NCBI RefSeq assembly: GCF_040548735.1
Contig: NZ_JBEPSD010000003.1
Span: 1-64,000, forward strand
From: Rhodanobacter soli
GTDB taxonomy: Bacteria > Pseudomonadota > Gammaproteobacteria > Xanthomonadales > Rhodanobacteraceae
Length of the DNA stretch: 64,000 nt
Direction of reading: 5' to 3'
This document shows positions 1 to 11,100 of this stretch, piece by piece; within the stretch, counting starts at the first letter, position 1, and each line of letters begins with the position of its first letter. The notes beneath the pieces are model-generated. The model was given only the letters and a program-made list of their open reading frames with translations. It searched no databases and was not told the origin of the DNA. A program made the translations under genes and the position numbers.

Positions 1-234
<234 letters not shown>

Positions 235-371
235 CGCGAAGGAGAGCACCCTGTGCGCGACTGTTCTTCGCGATAACCCCTTCCAGGAGCGGCGGTGCCT
301 CAGGCGCGGCCGTAAACATCATGGAAACGCATGATGTCGCCTATCGCCCGGATAGCTGCTGGATTGCTCTC

Positions 372-446
372 GACATGGCCAGCTTCGGCATGAGGCTGCG
401 TGTCGAATACGGCGGCCGTTTCATCGCGCTCGCCGTATTCATTTGA
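372..446 (+). pseudogene. Decayed fragment resembling the glmS 3' region
   Basis: Read in frame, this stretch gives DMASFGMRLRVEYGG followed by RFIALAVFI and TGA. It aligns without gaps to [15 protein letters not shown] and AFIAPAVFT in the real glmS end about 300 bases upstream. By hand count about 14 of 24 residues and 52 of 75 bases agree. Sequence further upstream does not match, so only a short island of homology remains. It ends three bases before the stop of the convergent tpsB gene. The simplest reading is a remnant of a second glmS end left by insertion or recombination; a chance match seems unlikely but cannot be excluded. Confidence 0.55.
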
Positions 447-449
447 CAC

Positions 450-2126
450 TCAGAACCCCCTGGCCACCTGCAGCCACGCACGTGCACTGCCGCGCTTGCC
501 CAGCAACGCCGGGACGGCGCCGATCGGCGTGGCCAGTTGCACCTGCAGTTGCCAGGGGCTGGTGCCGATCCAGTTGAAGCCCACGCCGGCGCTGCTGAGG
601 TTGGCGCGATTGGGGTCGCGAGTCCACGGCTCGGCATTGACGCGCAGGCTGCCGTGGTCGACGAACAGACTGCCTTCGCAGTGGCCGGCACAGTCGAACG
701 GCAGGTCGTGGCGCAGCTCCACCGTGCCGAGCCAGCCGCTGGCACCGGCGATGCTGGAGACGTCGTAGCCGCGCACGCTGTTCGACCCGCCCAGCAGGAA
801 CTGCTCGGAGGAGTCGAGGTTGCGGTTGCTGTGCTGACCACTGAGGCTGACGTAGAGACGGGTGGTGGCGCTGAGGTTTTGCAGGCGGGTGAGGCTGGCG
901 TTCCAGTGGGTGTAGCTGCCCTGCGTGCGTGCGGTGGCGGCATCGGCCGCCTGCGCGGCGACCTCGTCGAAACCGAGCCGGCCGTGGCCGACGCTGAGGT
1001 TGGCACTGGTCATGCCGCCGCCGGCCCACAGGTCGCCGTGCTGGCTGACGACGCTGGCGGTCCAGTGGTCGCTGTGGCGGTCGTTGCGCAGGGCGGTGGT
1101 GTCGATGCGATCGCGAAGTTGTTTGCGGTCGAACTGCAAACGGACGTCCAGACGGCTATTGCGTGTGCGCACAAGCGGCTGCACCAGCGATGCACTGGAA
1201 ACCTTGGCGGTGCCGTGCGCATCCAGCGCATCGAGCGGACCGCCCAGCGCATAGGTCAGCATCGAATACGCCGCGCCGAGCCGGGTGCCGTGGCCGTTCA
1301 GGGTGAACTGGTAGCCCAGCCGGCCGTAGCGCATGCCGTGACCGGAAGAAAGTGCGCCCACGCTGAGCTGGTCGCCGTGGCGCAGCGGGTTGTTGAGGTC
1401 GAGATAGGTGCCCACGCGCAGGCGGCCGGTGTAGCGGCTGCCGGCGGTGTCGGCGACCACTTGGCCTTGCAGGGTGGGCCCGGCGTCGGCATGCACGTCG
1501 AGAGTCGAGGTGCCGGTTTGCGCGCCGGGACGAAGCGTGGCGTGAGGTTCCGCGCCGGGCAAGTCGCCGAGCAGCAGCAGGCTGGTATCCAGCGAGGATT
1601 GGGTGACTACCTCGCCGGGGCGCAACGGTGCCAGCGTGGCGCGCAGCAGGCCGTCGCTGACGCGGCTGCGGTTGTCCAGCTGGATCTGGTCGTAGCGCGC
1701 CTCGACCACCTGCAGGCGCACCGTGCCGCCGCTCAACGTCTGCGCGGGTACCAGCGCGCGTGCCAGCGGGTAGCCATGCGCGTGGTAGTAATCGGTGATC
1801 CGCTGCGCCAGCGTATTGAGTTGGGTCAGGGTCTGCGTTTTCCCTTCGCCGTCGGCGACTAGCGCGCGCAGCGTGGTGCTGTCGAAAACGGTGTTGCCTT
1901 CGAGCTGCACATGCGTCACCGCAAACGGGGTGGCGTCGTCGATGGTGTGGTTGGCCGGCGATTCGATCACCAGGCCGGGTTCGGTGGCCGGCTTCTCCGT
2001 GGGCTTCGGCGGCACCTGCTGCAGGATCTGGCCGCTGTTGGGGATCGTCTGCGCCGGCGTGGCCAGCGGCAGGGCGAACAAGGCCAGCGCCAGCGGCGAG
2101 AGACGGAAGCGGGAAGACACAGACAT
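450..2126 (-). CDS. TpsB-family outer-membrane transporter (two-partner secretion)
   Basis: 558 residues, the usual size for FhaC/ShlB/HecB-type proteins that thread a TpsA partner across the outer membrane. A signal peptide is seen at residues 1-26 (LSPLALALFALPLATPAQT). A POTRA-like part follows (about 55-190, with THVQLEGNTVF and YYHAHGYPLARALVP), then a 16-strand barrel region with many alternating hydrophobic segments and the barrel motif VRGYDVSSIAG near residue 450. The start at 2126 is chosen because AAGGA sits 7 bases upstream; an in-frame ATG at 2174 would overlap the tpsA stop and add 16 non-signal residues. It lies 44 bases downstream of tpsA in the same direction, so the pair forms one operon. 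Confidence 0.92.
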   Translation of the reverse strand: MSVSSRFRLSPLALALFALPLATPAQTIPNSGQILQQVPPKPTEKPATEPGLVIESPANHTIDDATPFAVTHVQLEGNTVFDSTTLRALVADGEGKTQTLTQLNTLAQRITDYYHAHGYPLARALVPAQTLSGGTVRLQVVEARYDQIQLDNRSRVSDGLLRATLAPLRPGEVVTQSSLDTSLLLLGDLPGAEPHATLRPGAQTGTSTLDVHADAGPTLQGQVVADTAGSRYTGRLRVGTYLDLNNPLRHGDQLSVGALSSGHGMRYGRLGYQFTLNGHGTRLGAAYSMLTYALGGPLDALDAHGTAKVSSASLVQPLVRTRNSRLDVRLQFDRKQLRDRIDTTALRNDRHSDHWTASVVSQHGDLWAGGGMTSANLSVGHGRLGFDEVAAQAADAATARTQGSYTHWNASLTRLQNLSATTRLYVSLSGQHSNRNLDSSEQFLLGGSNSVRGYDVSSIAGASGWLGTVELRHDLPFDCAGHCEGSLFVDHGSLRVNAEPWTRDPNRANLSSAGVGFNWIGTSPWQLQVQLATPIGAVPALLGKRGSARAWLQVARGF

Positions 2127-2170
2127 GCAGCAGTCCTTGCGGTGGGCGGATAACGAACGAGGGAGAAGGC

Positions 2171-5100
2171 TCACGGCAGGCGCACCCCGCCACCGACGAC
2201 GCGCACGTCCGGGGCATGCGGGGCATTCGCGTCATCGTCCGGCGATGTCTCGTCCTGTTGCAGCCCCGCCACGATGGTGGTGACGACGCGGGACGCGCTG
2301 CCATTGATGACCTGCAGTGCCGTGGCATTCTCCGGCGCCTGCTCAAACAGATAGTTGAGCGCGGACAACCCGCTGCCGTCGATGGCGTACAGCCCGGCCG
2401 GGCTGGCCGCGGTGGCCGGGGTCTGCCATGTCAGCGCGCCCTCGGTGGCATCGGCGAGCGTGTCGCCACCGACCAGACCGGCCACGGCACCGCTCAAACC
2501 GCCCGGCATCTGTCCGGTCTGGAAGTGGGCGGTATCCGCGCGGTACGTCAGCGTCGCGGGCGTGACATCGGCGGTCGTGGTCGCGGTGGCGTTGAAGCCG
2601 TAGTTGTTCGCGTCGCTGCCGCTGGCAGTGATGCCGTTGACCGTGACGGTCTTGCCGGTGCCGGCATTCTTATCGGCGAAGCTGCCGGTACCGGTGAAGT
2701 TCACCGTGTCACCGGACAGTACACCGGCACTCGCCAGCGCGACCGCATCGGCGGTGGTGCCGTCATAGACCTTGTTGCTGCCGGTTGCGGCAACGGTGAT
2801 GCCGAGCTGGCTGATGTCGGCGGTGGTGTTCGCCGTGGTGTTGAAGCTGTAGTTGCCGGCGTCGGTGCCGCTGGCGCCGATGCCACTGACAGTGACCGTC
2901 TTGCCGGTGCCGGCGTTCTTGTCGTCAAAGGCCGCCGAGGCGTTGTCGAAGGTGACTACGTCGCCCGCCACCAGGCCAGTCGCGCCCAGCGCCGCAATCG
3001 TCGCGGCGGTGCTGCCGTCGTAAACCTTGTCCACGCCGGTCGCATTGATCGTGATCGTCTTGGCGGTGATGTCGGCGGTGGTGGCGGCCGTGGTGTTGTA
3101 GCTGTAGTTGTTCGCGTCGCTGCCGCCGGCGGCGATGCCGGAGACGCTGACGGTTTTGCCGGTGCCGACATTCTTGTCGGCGAAGCTGCCGGTGCCGATG
3201 AAGTTCACCGTGTCACTGGACAGCACGCCGGCACTCGCCAGCGCGACCGCATCGGCGGTGGTGCCGTCGTAGACGCGATTGATGCCGGTCGCATCGACCG
3301 TGACGCCGAGCGCGGTGATGTCGGCGGCGGTGTTCGCGGTGGTGTTGTAGCTGTAGTTGTTCGCGTCCGCGCCCGTGGCGGCGATGCCGCTCACGCCGAC
3401 CGCCTTGGCGACACCGACGTTCTTGTCGGCGAAGGCACCGGTGCCGCTGAAGTTCACCGTGTCACCGACGAGGAGGCTGGTGCTGGCCAGTTTCACCGCA
3501 TCGGCCGTGGTGCCGTCATAGACCTTGTCCGCGCCGGTCGCGTCGACCACGATCGCCCGTTTGGAAATATCGACGGTGTCGTTGCCGCCGGCGAGGATGT
3601 AGTTTGCGGCGTCGCCGGTGCCGTCGCTCAGGGTCAGGGTGCCGAGGGTGAAGCTCTTCCCGTTGCCGACGTTCTTGTCGGCCATGCTGCCGGTACCGGA
3701 CAGGGTCAGTGTCTCGTTGCCGACCAGGGCGCCGAGCACGAGATCGCCGGCGTCGACGGCGGCACTGCCGTCATAGACGCGCGAGCCACCGAGGTCGACC
3801 ACGTAGGGCGCAATCGTGCCCGCGGCGGTATGGGTGGCAATGATGTAGTTGCCGCCGCCGTTGCCGTCGTCGAGGACGTAGCCGGCATCGACGCCGAGCG
3901 TGCTGGCGTTCGTGCCGAGCACGTTCTTCGAGGCGAAGCTCTGGGTCAGGCCGGCGAGGCTGTCGCCGGCCAGCAGGCCGCCGAACGTCACCATGCCGGC
4001 GGAGTCCGTCGTGCCGTCGTAGGCCTTGCTGTCGCCGGCGGCCGACAGGGTCAAGGTGGCCGGGGTGATCGTCAGCGTTCCAGCCGTATAGTCGATGTCG
4101 TAGCCCATCTGGCCCGAATACGGGCTGAGGTCGAGCGCATGGTTGCCGACGTTGCGCGCGCCAAGGCTGGCACCAGCGCTACCCAGGATCAGTGACGCAT
4201 CGACACTGGCCGAGGGCAGCCAGAAGCCCGGCGTCAACGTGCCGTAGGTGTAGTTCGAACTGGTCTGGTCGCTGCCGTTGTAGACCAGGCTGACATTGTC
4301 GCTGCCCAGTGCCAGCGGCGTCATGAACGCGCGCAGCAGCGGTGCGGTATGCCCTGCGTAGGTGCGCCACGCTGACGTGCTGCCGCCGGCGGTGGCGATG
4401 CCCCAATAGGTGAATCTGGCAGGGTCCATCATCTGCGCGGTGGTCAGGCCGGTGACATCACCGTAGCAAGAGCAGCCATACGTCTGGCCGGTGGTTTCCA
4501 TGTCCCAGTAGCTGCCGATGATGCTGCTGCCACCGCTCCCGACTAGCCCGCCGAGATAGTTTCTGCCGCTGACTGCGCCGGTGGCATAGGCTTGACTGAT
4601 CGAGCCAGTTTGACCGAGCCCGACCAACCCGCCGACGTAGTCGACACCGCTGACCGCGCCAGTGGCATAGGTCCGGCTAATGCTGCCGGAGCCGAATCCG
4701 ACCAGTCCGCCGACGTAGTTGCCGCCGTTGACTGCGCCAGTGGCATAGGCCTGGTCGATCATGCCACGGTCGTTCCACCCGACCAGGCCACCAACCCTGT
4801 TGGCGGTGCCGCCATTGACCGCGCCGGTGGCATAAGCCTGGCTGATCGCGCCAAGTACATTGGCCCCGACCAAGCCGCCAAGAGGGCTGTTGCCGCTGCC
4901 CGCGGCACCGCTGACCGTACCGGTGGCGTAGGCTTGGCTGATCGTGCCTTTGTTGTACCCGACCAGGCCGCCTGAATAGGAGCTGCTGTTGACCGCGCCG
5001 GTGGCATAGGCCAGGTTGATGGTGCCAGTGTTGTATCCGACCAGGCCGCCTGAGTAGGAGCTGCTGCTGACCGCGCCGGTGGCATAGGCTTGGTTGATGG

Positions 5101-8100
5101 TGCCGTCGTTGTACCCGGCCAGACTGCCGACTTCACTCCGGCCTGTCGTGCTACCGCTCAGCAGGCCGACGTTGCTGATCGTGCTGCCGGTGCTGGTATA
5201 ACCGAACAGGCCGACGTTGTCTTGCGTTGGCCGGTTGATGGTCAAGTCGCTGATGGTGTGACCCAGGCCATCGAAGGTGCCGGTGAACTGTGTGGTGCTG
5301 TCGCCGATGGGCGCAAAAGCCGCGCCGGCGTTCCAGCCCGTCGCGGCGCTGGCATCGATGTTGTTGCTCAAGGTGAAGCTGTCACCCAGCAAGGTACCCA
5401 CGCCTTGCAGGCCGTAAACGTCGGCCAACTGATACGGAGTAGCACTGCTGCCATCACCACCCAAAGCGCGCACAAAGCTGCCGCCGGCCAGGGTGAAATC
5501 GGTGGCACTGAAAGTGGGCAAGGTCGCGCCGATCTGATTCCAGTTGCCGCCGCCGAGCACGAAGCTGGCCACGTTGAGCGCATGGGTATCGGTAATCGCG
5601 CCGCCGCTGTTCAGACGCAGGGCGTCGCCGCTGAGCGCACCCATGATGTTGATGTTGCCGGCGGTGGCAATCGCCAGCGTGCCGCTGTTCCAGCTGGCGC
5701 CGTTGTCCAGGCGCACCTCGCCCGCGGCGCTGCCCGGCGTGCTGATGGTGCGGCTCGCGCTGCCGATCAGGTCATAGCCCTGCTGCGTGGAATACAGGCC
5801 GGAGAGATCGGCATTCGAAGAGGCGGTGTAGCCGCCGCCAGCGGTCAGGCCGGCAAGCGTGAGGGTGTCGCCGCCGGTGACGCTACCGAAAATCTTTGGG
5901 TCCGTAGGCACAGTCACGCTGGCGATATTTGCCAGTGCCGCGCCGCTGCCGTCGAAGTCCGGCTGCGCGTTTACCGTGTAGGGCGTCAAGAAGACGCTCA
6001 ACAGCGGCGTGGTGTGGCCTTCATAGATACGCCAGACGGCACCGGTGCCACCGATGGCGGAGATGCCAGCGTGGCAGCCGCCGCTACAGGTGAAGGGGAT
6101 GCTGTTGAAGCCGCCAAAGCTGCCGATCTGCAGCATTTGCGCGCTGGTCAGTCCGATGGCGCCGGCTGTGTAGGCGCCGGCACTGCTCTGGCCTGAGGTT
6201 TCCGTATTCCAGTAGACGCCTTGGAGTGTAAAACCATTATTTTCCCCCACCGACCCGCCCGAATAATCACCAAGGGTGCCGGAAACGTGACCGGTGGAGT
6301 AGGCATTGCTAATGGCACCGGGGCGGGGAAGGCCGTAGTTCTGCCCTACCAGTCCACCCAAGTACATACCGAGTAGACCGCCGTCAACATTACCGGTGGC
6401 GTAGGCATTGGCGATCACACCTGACTTGCCGCTTTCCCCGTTCCTACCCACGAGCCCGCCTGCCCACATAGAACCGCCATCGGGATCAGTCGCGAGATTG
6501 CCGGTGGCGTAGGAGGTCTCAATATAGGATGAGTTCTGCCCCACCAGCCCACCAACGTAATTGGCACCGCCGCCAGAACCGACGCCTGCACTGATGTTAC
6601 CGGTCGCATAGGTATTCGAGATAAGGCCATAGCCATACAGGCTCCCATTGCTACCCGCCAGCCCACCAACGTATTGGCCGAAGTACGAGAGGTTGATATT
6701 GCCGGTGGCGTGGACATTCTTGAGAGTGCTGCCGTTGTAGCCCACCAGCCCGCCAATGTAAGAACTGCCAGCGACAACGCCGCTGACATTTCCGGTGGCA
6801 TAAGACTGGCTGAGGCTACCGGTGCCGCCGAAATAGCCCACCAGCCCGCCAATATAGTTATTACCACTGACCGTGCCGGTGGCGTAAGCATTGCTGATAT
6901 TGCCGGAACTGACTTGTCCCACCAGCCCGCCGACATAATCGGCACCACTGACACTGCCGCCCACCAAACCGATATTGCGCAGCACGGTGCCGCCGACAGA
7001 ACCGAACAACCCCACGTTGTTTTGCGTTGGCCGGTTGATGGTGAGGCCGCTGATGGTGTGACCCAGGCCATCGAAAATGCCGGTGAACTGTGTGGTGCTG
7101 TTGCCGATGGGCGCGAAGCCCGCGCCACCGTTCCAGCTCGCTGTGGCGCTGGCGTCGATGTTGTTGCTCAAGGTGAAGCTGTCGCTCAGCCGTGTGCCCA
7201 TGCCTTGCAGGCCATAGAGATCGGTGAGCTGCCAAGGATTGCCGCTGCTGCCGTCACCGCCGAGGGCGCGCACAAAGCTGCCGCCAGCCAGGCTGAAGTC
7301 GGTGGCGTTGAAGGCAGGCAACGTCGCGCCCAGCTGCTGCCAGTTGCCGCCGCCGAGCACGAAGCTGGCCACGTTGAGCGCATGGGTGTCGGTAATCGCG
7401 CCGCCGCTGTTCAGACGCAGGGTGTCGCCGCTGAGCGCACCCATGATGTTGATATTGCCGGCGGTGGCAATGGCCAGCGTGCCGCTGCTCCAGCTGGCGC
7501 CGTTGTCCAGGCGCACTTCGCCCGCGGCGCTGCCCGGCGTGCTGATGATGCGGCTCGCGTTGCCGATCAGGTCGTAACCCTGCTGCGTGGAATACAGGCC
7601 GGAGAGATCGGCGTTCGAGGTGGCGGTGTAGCCGCCGCCAGCGGTCAGGCCGGCGAGCGTGAGGGTATCGCCGCCGAAGACGCTGCCAAGAATCTGCGCA
7701 TCCGTGGGCACGGTGATGTTGCTGCTGGCGATATTCGCCAGCGCCGCGCCGCTGCCGTCGAAGTCCGGCTGCGCGCTTGCCGTATGGGGTGTGAGGAAGG
7801 AACGCAGTAGCGGCGCGGTGTGGCCTTCGTAGATGCGCCAAACGCTGCCGGTGCCGCCTTGGGCGTCAATGTTCGCGCCCCAGCTTGCAAAGGAGGCAAG
7901 CTGCATCATCTGCGTCGTGGTATAGCCGGAAGCACCGCTGCCACAACTGGTGCCACCGCAGCCTTCGGTTTGGACGGTGGTTGTCGTGTCCCAGTAGCTG
8001 TTGCCGACCGTGCCGCCGGTGCCACCGTCGTTGAAACCCACCAGGCCACCGACATGGCTTTTACCCGTCACCGCGCCCGTGGCATAGACGTTGGTGACCA

Positions 8101-11100
8101 CGCCGTCGTTACTGCCCATCAGGCCGCCGACATAGTCGTCGGCCGCCGTCGCCGCGCCCGTGGCGTAGGCGTTGTTGACCATGCCAGCATTACTGCCGAT
8201 CAGGCCGCCGACATAGTCGGTGGCACCCGCGAAGCTGCTGGTCGGGTTGGTGCCCCCTGTCGCCGCGCCGGTGGCATAGACGCTGGCGACCGCCCCCGTG
8301 TTACTGCCGATCAAGCCGCCGACATAGTAGTAACCCGCCGTCGCCGCGCCCGTGGCATAGGCGCTGGTAATCGCGCCCGTGTTATCGCCGATCAGACCGC
8401 CGACATAGCTGCCGTAACCCGTCGCCGCACCTATGGCATGGGCGTTGGTGATTGCACCGGTGTTATTGCCGATCAGGCCGCCGACATAGCCGTACCCCTT
8501 CACCGTGCCCGTGGCATGGGTGTTGGTGATGGTGCCGGCGTTATTGCCGATCAGACCGCCGACATCGCCGACGGAACCAGTCACCGAGCCCGTGGCATAG
8601 GCGTTGGTGATCGTGCCCGTGTTACCGCCGATCAGGCCGCCGACATAGTTGTCGTAACCAATCACCACGCCGGTGGCGTGGACGTTGGTGATCGTGTCGC
8701 CGTCACCCTGACCCACCAGGCCGCCGACATAGCCACCGTGGAAAGACTCATTGCCGGTTACCGCGCCCGTGGCGTAGGCATCGGTGATCGTGCCGTTGCT
8801 GCTGCTGCCCACCAGGCCGCCGACGATAGAGCTGCCCGTTACCACGTTCGTCGCGTAGGCGTTGTCGATCGTGCCGCCGTCGTTCTCGCCCACCAGACCG
8901 CCGACATGAATTTTTCCGGTTACCGCGCCCGTGGCGTAGGCATCGGTGATCGTGCCGCTGCTGCTGCCCACCAGGCCACCGACGAAGTCGTTGCCCGTCA
9001 CCACGTTTGTCGCGTAAGAGCTGGTGATCGTGCCGCCGACCTCCTGTCCCACCAGACCGCCGACATAGTCGCTGCCCGTCATCGCTCCGCCCAGCAGGCG
9101 CACGTTGCGCAGGATGCTGCCGTTGCCCGCATAGCCAAACAGGCCCACACGGTTTGTGCGATCGATACTGAGGCCGCTGATGGCGTAGCCCAGGCCGTCG
9201 AAAGTGCCGGTGAAGCCGTCGCCACCGTTCAGTACATTTCCCGCGCCATCCGTACCCAGCGGCACGAAGCCGGTGCCTCCGTTCAAACCGCTGGTGTCGC
9301 TGGCGTCGATGGCGTTGCCAAGCACATAGCGGCCGCCCAGGTTGGCCTGCATGGCCTGCAGATGGTCCAGACCCAGGACCACGGTGTACAGGCGGGCACC
9401 GGTGGCGTCCGGCAGGTCGTTGCGGGTGAACACCTGGTTGCCCGCCCAGCCCAGCATGTACGGCGTGGTCTGGTTGTCGCCGTTGCCCCAGATGGCCGGA
9501 TCGAAACCGGCCGGCAGGGAGGCGATCAGTTGCTGCGTGGTCAGCCCCGTGACGCCGGCCGTGGCGGCCTGGCTGGCGGTGTCGGTGTCCCAGTAGCCGT
9601 GGGTGATCGTGCCGGCGCTGACGCCGACCAGGCCACCACCACTAGCGCCAGAGGTACCGCTGCTCGTCGCGCCCGTGGCGTAGGCGTTGGTGATCGTGCC
9701 GAGGTTGAACCCCACCAGGCCGCCAACAGCGTAACCGCCGGACGTCACCGCGCCGGTGGCGTAGGCGTCGGTGATCGTGCCGCTGTTGCTGCCGACCAGG
9801 CCGCCGGCTGCACCTAGCGAATTGGGGGCGCTGACGTCCGTCACCGTGCCCGTGGCGTAGACATGACTGATCGTGGCGTGGTTATCGCCCACCAGATTGC
9901 CGACCAAGCCATTGCCCGTTATCGCGCCACCCACCATGCCCACGTTGCGCACGATGCTGCCGGCTTGCGTCAGGCCAAACAGACCCACCTGGCTCTGGCC
10001 AGGTCGATTGATGGTGAGGCCGGTGATGGTGTGGCCCAGGCCGTCGAAGGTGCCGGTGAAGCCGAGTACCGGCGCGAACCCGCCGCTCCAGCCGGCCGTG
10101 GCGCTGGCGTCGATGTCGGCCCCCAGCACGTAGTAACCGCTGTTGCCCATCATCAGCAGATCGGCCGCGCCGAGGTTACTGGAATCGCCCAGCCCGGTGA
10201 TGATGGTGTAGTCGATGGCGGCCCCATCGTTGCCGAGCGTGGTGCTGAAGCTGCCGGTGTCAGCCAGATTGATCGGCGCGTTGACGTTGTAGGTCGATGT
10301 GTTGCCCGCGGCAGGGTTGGCCTGCCCGTATGCCAGTGCCAGCCCTGCGGTGCCGCTGGCGTTCATGGCGGCGTTGACGTTGATGTTGTTCAGGGCATTG
10401 AGGGTGAGCGTGTTGGCGTTCCAGCTCACCGTGTCGTTGACGTTGATATTGCCTTGCGTACCCGCGCTGCCGTCGGTGGATTGGATGGTGACGTTGCCGC
10501 CGCCCAGCTGGCTGCTGAGCGTGGCACCGGTCATGTCCCCGCCGCTGACGGCGATGGTGAAGTCGGTGGGATCGATCAGCCAGGTGCCGGCATTGCCCGC
10601 GGCAGCCAGAGTGGTGATCTTCGTGGCGTCGGCCACCTGCACCTGTGCGGCCGAGGTTTCGATGAAGCCACCATTGCCGCCGTCCGGCGCGCTGGCGTCC
10701 AGCGTGCCGTCTACGCGCGTGGTGCCCGCGGCCATGCCGCCGAGCAGCACGATCTTGCCGGCGCGGTTTTCGACTGTCCGCGCCTGGATCGTGCCGGTGT
10801 TGTTGACCACGCTGGCCAGCAGGGAATCCTTCGCGCCGGCGCTCATCAGCACCTGGCCGCCGTCGGCGACGATCAGCTGCCTGTTCTCGGCCAAGGCATT
10901 CAACGTGCTGGCGTCGATCTGCATGTCGAGCAGATGGTTGCCGTCGAAACTCAAAGTGACCGCACTGCCGCCGGCCAGCGCCACGCTGCCGGCAGGTGCG
11001 TGGATCGCACCCTGGTTGGACACGCTGTGGCCGAGCAGGGCCACGTAGCCGCCGGGTGCGGCGGTGAGCGTGCCGCGGTTGGTTACGCTGCCGCGGCCCG

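Larger units (their letters stand above)
4540..9950 (-). repeat. GLUG motif arrays inside tpsA
   Basis: Dozens of units of roughly 22-35 residues with the pattern VGGLVG-(N/S)-x-G-x-I-x-x-AYATG. Three blocks are visible, at about 8.0-9.95 kb, 6.2-7.0 kb and 4.5-5.2 kb on the plus-strand coordinates. They are separated by a conserved spacer that contains FDGLGHTISGLTINRP. The units probably form an extended beta-helix. The boundaries given are approximate. Confidence 0.85.

Noticed and set aside
537-1862. Long open frames opposite tpsB and tpsA, and similar ones opposite other genes.
   Set aside because: They are low-complexity antisense shadows of well-supported genes, caused by high GC and repeats.
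2171-2600. CdiA-type toxin C-terminus on the large adhesin.
   Set aside because: No VENN motif, no toxin-like domain and no immunity gene; the C-terminus is an MBG-like module and a short tail.
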